A stretch of 64,000 bases of DNA, taken from Helicostylum pulchrum (taxonomy: Eukaryota > Mucoromycota > Mucoromycetes > Mucorales > Mucoraceae). Under the pieces are notes generated by a model. The model searched no databases and was not told the origin of the DNA. It worked only from the letters and a program-made list of their open reading frames with translations. Position 1 is the first letter of the stretch. Every line of letters begins with the position of its first letter. The stretch is taken from positions 186,001 to 250,000 of the forward strand of contig JAIXMO010000032.1 in NCBI GenBank assembly GCA_025677825.1. The letters are read 5' to 3'. Shown in pieces: positions 59,835-64,000 of this stretch. Position numbers and translations under genes: made by a program.

Positions 59835-60879
59835 TTAATTGGGGGCGCAGGATTTGATATGTTCACTGTCAATAGTAGTATAACATGAACCTTCATTTTC
59901 AAGATACTCAATAGTTTCTCTAATTTCAGCTTCCGTATATTTCCCTTTCAACTTGAACACAATATGCTCAACGTTACAACCTTCTGTAGTATGAGTAAAT
60001 TCCTCAATAACTTCAGTAACATGATCAACAATAGTCTTTGGCTTATTTGGTCCAGAATCAATATCCATAGCAGAACCCTATTTTTACTTTTTTGTTTAAT
60101 AACTCACATGATATTAAAAAAAAACTTTTTTTATAAATACTTACAGAACCAGGCTTTGCAAATCTTAAATGAGTTTCAATGGTATCGAGAAGATGATAGG
60201 TGAGCTCATTAAAGTCGGTAATAGGGTTCATTGTATGGCAAACGATACTGATACGGTTACCGAAACTATTTATTCTACCATTAACGCGAACATATGTATC
60301 GACCCTATACAGATAGATTAATATCTTGCTGCTGCTACTGCTGCTGCTGCGTAAAAAAAATCATTTTTTTTTTGTTTTACTTACATTAATGCACGTCTAG
60401 CTTCAGCTTCCTCAGGTGTTTCAGATGTCTCAACCCACTTTCTAACCTCAATAGCTCCAGTACCATCCTCAATAGTGTAAACATAATTTGTCTGCATTTC
60501 TTGAATTCCTCGAATGACACCAATAAATGTTGTCTATTGTATATATATAAGTCTCGACATACCCTTATTTTTTCTTAAAAAAACAAATATCTATATTACC
60601 TGAGTAACATCAGCACCATCAATTCTAAATGTTTGATCTTGAGGAATTGCACAGGTCTTAATTTGCTTGACTGTTACAGGTCTTAAAGTTTGCTCACCCA
60701 TAGGTTTCTACATTGTAAAAAAAAAATTTTTTTTTGTTAATACAAAAAAAAAAGTTACTACGCAAAAGCTTTGGTGCTTTATATTCTCTTACTCTGGTTG
60801 TGGCAGTTGAAGAAGTCTTGTTAGATCCATCGAAAGAGGCATTCATATAACCTGATCCAGTATTGTTTCCGTAGTCCAT
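59835..60879 (-). CDS. RFA2: Replication protein A 32-kDa subunit
   Basis: Five exons or so, from the ATG at 60879 (MDYGNNTGSGYMNASFDGS) to the TAA at 59835. Exon 1 ends at ACCAGA with a consensus GTAAGA donor and joins KPMGEQTLRPVTVKQI, the first strand of the RPA2 OB fold. Then come FIGVIRGIQEMQTNYVYTIE, DGTGAIEVRKW and YVRVNGRINSFGNR. The C-terminal winged helix is seen in EGCNVEHIVFKLKGKYTEAE and IRETIEYLENEGSCYTTIDS. The N-terminal Ser/Thr-rich tail is where RPA2 is usually phosphorylated. RPA binds single-stranded DNA in replication and repair. Several G1/S-type promoter boxes lie upstream. Confidence 0.94.
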
Positions 60880-62069
60880 TTTGATATATGTGTGCTTGAA
60901 TGAAAAAAAGAAATAAAGTAAAAAATAAAATAAAAAAACGCGGTTAATCAAAATTTTACGCGAGCGCGAAAGCGACGTCATTTTCAGTATCAACTTTGAT
61001 GTTTAGTGCCGATCAAAAGAGATGAGCATATTGTTTGTGTATATCAGAGCTTGTATATTTGTCCAAGTACTTGGGTTTTACTTTTTACCATTATATACTG
61101 TATACTTTGTGTGAGAATTATATACAAGTAAATACATATTTTGTTTTTAATAAATAAAAGCCCTTTCTTTTTTGACGCGTGATATCAATGTACACAAAAT
61201 CTCATATAGTTTTTTTTTCTGTCACACTATACTATCTTGACTCACGTATGTCGCACTTGTACACGACAGAAAAGATAGAATCTATCATTACGTAAAGTCT
61301 ATATATTTTAATCATTTTGTTTGAGTAGGTTCAAGTACTAACTACAAACAAACAAAAAAAACGCGTCTTTAAATCATCAGAAATTAAACTGCAAAGATAG
61401 TTTATTTATCACACTTTTTACGCGTTTCCGGAAAAGAATGAATATAATAAAGGGAAAAGGTTATAATTCGGTCTCGAACAAAACGCGAGTGGTACCAGAG
61501 TAGTACTGAATATAGTATCTCAATTTGCAAAAACACGTTATTAATCTAATCTAAGATTTCTTTTTTTTTTTAAAAAAAAGAGCATAACTGACTTTGTAAC
61601 TCTTTCTCTTTTTTTCTTTAACAAGTAAAAAAAAAGATAGAGTATTATTTCCATTTCTACCGTCTTTTTTAAAAAAAAGGTCTACGGCGTGTAAATCATA
61701 CATCAGATCAACTTAATAAATAGCTGCAGATAATACCTTTCCCTTACTATCACGAAAAAAAAAAAGAGTTACTTCGATGGAATCACGGCTAAGAAAAAGT
61801 TATCATTGACCCTTTTTTGTTTAAAAAAAAAATACTGGTTAAAATCAAGTAAAGCTTTTATTCAATCACTAACAAAAGGAAAGAAAGTGTGTCTCCCCCC
61901 CTTTTTTTTTTCGTTAATGTGGGTTCAATGTACTGTTCAACATCCGCCAAAAGTACACTGGGTATAAGCCAATCATAATCAGGAACGTCTTACACTTTTA
62001 ATATATAAGGGCTTTTGGGAGCACCTCCTTTTTTAGTTTCTCCATCTTCTTTTTTTCTTATAAAAAAAT
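60880..62069. other. Divergent promoter region of RFA2 and signal peptide peptidase
   Basis: No gene was found in this 1.2-kb region. It holds MCB/SCB-like boxes near RFA2 and a TATATAAG at 62002-62009, 61 bp before the signal peptide peptidase start codon. Confidence 0.5.
60959..61425. promoter_or_regulatory. Cluster of MCB/SCB-like cell-cycle boxes upstream of RFA2
   Basis: Three ACGCGT palindromes (61175-61180, 61361-61366, 61420-61425) and a CGCGAAA (60965-60971) next to an ACGCGAG lie 80-550 bp from the RFA2 start. ACGCGT is the MluI cell-cycle box bound by MBF, and CGCGAAA is the SCB-type box bound by SBF, in other fungi. Confidence 0.5.
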
Positions 62070-63424
62070 ATGGAATCGAGTACCAAAGACCTTGGCATGT
62101 ACATTGCGTACGGTGCTGTTATCACGATGGCCATGGCTCCCATCTATGCTGGATCACTTGCCTCTATTCGCGGTATGAAACGACCTGCCAATGCACCCAA
62201 GGCCAAAAAGACCGATTCACCACTTGAAGATTCCGAAGATGAAGATGAGGCTATTTCTGAAAGTCTCTCCTCTGGCGACGCTTACATGTTTCCCCTTATT
62301 GGTTCTTGTGTATTATTTTCCATGTTCCTTGCCTTCAAGTATTTGGATAAAGCATACATCAATTATGTCTTGACAGCCTACTTCTCTGTAATGGGTTGTG
62401 CTGCTGTCACCAAGACCTTTTTAATGGTAGTCAAGAAAATCACTCCTTTAAGTTGTCTTAAAAATGTTGCCAAGTATAAGGTTACTATCTCCAAGAGATC
62501 AAAGAGTAAAGTATATATTTATACAGATAATGTTTTTTTTTTGCTGTTTGTACTAATTTATGCTTGTAAAAAGATGTTTCTCATATTAGCTTTACTGTAA
62601 TTCACGGTTTTCTTCTTGTTGCATCTATTGTATTAACTGGTTATTACAGTTATACCAAGAACTGGATTGCATCCAACATCTTTGGACTTTCATTCTCCAT
62701 TAACGCCATTCAACTTTTATCTCTTGATTCATTCAAGACCGGTATGATCTTATTAACTGGATTATTCTTTTATGATATATTTTGGGTATTCTATACGCCT
62801 GTCATGGTCTCAGTTGCTACTAACTTTGACGCCCCCATCAAGCTTTTATGGCCTCGTAACATTATCGATTACTTGTTTTCTCAATCGAATCCAGGTTTCA
62901 CCATGTTGGGATTAGGAGATATTGTTATTCCCGGTATCTTTGTTGCTTTGTGTCTTCGTTATGATCGTCATATGTCATGGAAGCGTAGCCCTGTTGGTCA
63001 ATTCAGATCTCTTGACTTTGCTAAACCTTACTTTACATCTGCCATGATTTCTTACTTTATTGGATTAGCTACTACTATGGTAGTTATGCATTTCTTTAAG
63101 GCTGCTCAGCCTGCTCTTCTTTACCTTTCTCCCGCTTGTATTCTCTCTGCTTTAATTACCGCTGCTGTTCGTGGTGAGATTAAGGAACTCTTTGAGTTTA
63201 CTACTGAAGAAGAAAAGGAAGAAGATGAAAAGAAGAACAAGAACAAGTCTAAGCGTCTTTCAAAGCCTGTTGAGGAAATTGTTCTTGAAGAGGAAGAAGA
63301 GGAAGAAGATAAAGAAAATCAAGCTCCTGTTGAAGAAATTGAATTGGTAGAGATGGATTTATTGGAAGAAGAGCCAACCAAAAAGAATAACGGTACAGTA
63401 AAGAAGAGAAAGAACAAGAAGTAA
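62070..63424 (+). CDS. Signal peptide peptidase, presenilin-fold aspartyl intramembrane protease
   Basis: Two exons (62070-62505 and 62574-63424) give 428 residues with about nine membrane segments. The catalytic aspartates lie in GLFFYDIFWVFYTPVMV (YD motif) and MLGLGDIVIPGIFVALCLRY (GLGD motif), and the QPALLY motif follows near the end. The order and the N-terminal MESSTKDLGMYIAYGAVITM fit ER signal peptide peptidase (HM13-like) rather than presenilin. The C-terminal tail is long, acidic and lysine-rich (TEEEKEEDEKKNKNKSKRL) in place of a simple KKxx signal. SPP clears signal peptides from the ER membrane after signal peptidase cleavage. Reading past the first donor would stop within 30 codons, so the intron is required. 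Confidence 0.94.
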
Positions 63425-63590
63425 AAAAAAGAAAAAAGCAACAACAACAAAAAAAGCGTGTAAATAGCCAAAGTTTAATATTATACCAAATATAAAAAAT
63501 GGGATTGATGTCTAGAATAAAAGTGGTATTAAATAATAGAGTATATAGTGATGAAATAAGTGAGCGTGCGTTTGTACGGTGGGGGGGGGG

Positions 63591-64000
63591 TTATTTAGGG
63601 ATTAGTTGGTATATATTAACACCTGTTTCTTCAAACATGCTTGAAAACCCATTTCCTATAATCCAACTTTTATGATTCGTTTCAACAGGTAACACTTTGA
63701 CGATAAATTTCTTTGCGCAAATATCGAAAAAGCGCTGTTCATCTTCTCTCCCGAGCCCTCTTCTTTTATAGCCGAGAAAGATATCTATATCCGCTACAGC
63801 TTCACTCAACCATTCCAAAGTTTTTACCAGTTTAGGAAAAGAAGCAGGTTCGTAAATGACATCTGAAGCAATAATCGTATGAATGGGTCCGTTTTTCAAC
63901 AGTCGTTGTACATCACCGCGGTTACCCCATCTTAACGGTTGTACATGCGCGTAACTTTCCAAGTGATTGGATGCTCTATTTTGATAGATTAAATCTAGTG
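63591..64000 (-). CDS. METTL21-type protein-lysine methyltransferase, 3' part only
   Basis: The open frame continues to the right edge, so the 5' part, including the SAM-binding glycine loop, is outside the window. Visible are LDLIYQNRASNHLESYAHVQ, the family motif TIIASDVIYEP (D/E-x-x-Y-type motif of Methyltransf_16), FPKLVKTLEWL and IFLGYKRRGLGREDEQRFF, and it ends YQLIPK. Members methylate lysines of chaperones, elongation factors or other non-histone proteins; the target cannot be assigned from this fragment. A 10-G run lies just past its stop (63581-63590). Confidence 0.8.
   Translation of the reverse strand, partial: LDLIYQNRASNHLESYAHVQPLRWGNRGDVQRLLKNGPIHTIIASDVIYEPASFPKLVKTLEWLSEAVADIDIFLGYKRRGLGREDEQRFFDICAKKFIVKVLPVETNHKSWIIGNGFSSMFEETGVNIYQLIPK

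Noticed and set aside
62070..63424. Could the protease be presenilin, given PEN-2 nearby?
   Set aside because: The short N-terminal region, the order of membrane segments and the YD/GLGD/QPAL context fit signal peptide peptidase better; a tree would settle it.

Overview
The window is nuclear DNA from a fungus, most likely an early-diverging filamentous one (Mucoromycota, probably Mucorales). The DNA is AT-rich with many A/T homopolymers. Introns are numerous and short (mostly 50-80 bp, GT..AG, TACTAAC-like branch sites). The gene set mixes fungal cell-wall enzymes (GH17 glucanase, GH18 chitinase), a Zn2Cys6 regulator and an AreA/NIT2-type GATA factor with genes that, as far as I know, are missing from ascomycete yeasts: the gamma-secretase subunit PEN-2, JMJD7 and COA8. 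The species cannot be fixed from the window.

Layout, left to right. 1-7.8 kb: start of a PEBP-family gene (runs off the left edge), a Rab5-type GTPase, a Zn2Cys6 transcription factor, and a DDHD-domain phospholipase. 7.8-10.9 kb: a long stretch without a recognisable gene. 10.9-18.0 kb: PAPS reductase (MET16), MMS19, COA8 and an isochorismatase-like hydrolase. 18.0-25.0 kb: accessory DNA with a decayed coding relic, a 141-bp TA-flanked MITE, a GH17 glucanase and an mS35 pseudogene. 25.0-35.6 kb: URC4 (uracil catabolism), MTHFR, proteasome ATPase RPT5 and a large FUSC/ArAE-type membrane protein. 35.7-37.0 kb: a 1.3-kb Tc1/mariner-like element with terminal inverted repeats, ending 157 bp before the RPL3 start codon. 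37.2-45.2 kb: RPL3, exocyst SEC3 with a 53-glutamine tract, and delta-COP (RET2). 45.2-49.6 kb: a disrupted unknown gene and JMJD7. 49.6-58.6 kb: RPS17, a GH18 chitinase, a GATA factor and a TauD-type dioxygenase resembling fungal xanthine dioxygenase. 58.8-64.0 kb: a 78-residue CCHC zinc-knuckle gene, PEN-2, RPA2, signal peptide peptidase, and the 3' part of a protein methyltransferase gene that runs off the right edge.

Functional threads. MET16 and MTHFR belong to sulfate assimilation and methionine synthesis. URC4, the xanthine-dioxygenase-like gene and the GATA factor could all belong to nitrogen scavenging, and GATA-type sites lie upstream of the last two. PEN-2 and signal peptide peptidase both relate to presenilin-fold intramembrane proteolysis and lie within 4 kb of each other. 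Nothing suggests a cluster with one joint function; most of the window is ordinary housekeeping fungal DNA. The novel material is the two TIR elements, the pseudogenes, the tiny zinc-knuckle gene and the fungal PEN-2. I found no tRNA, rRNA or CRISPR array.
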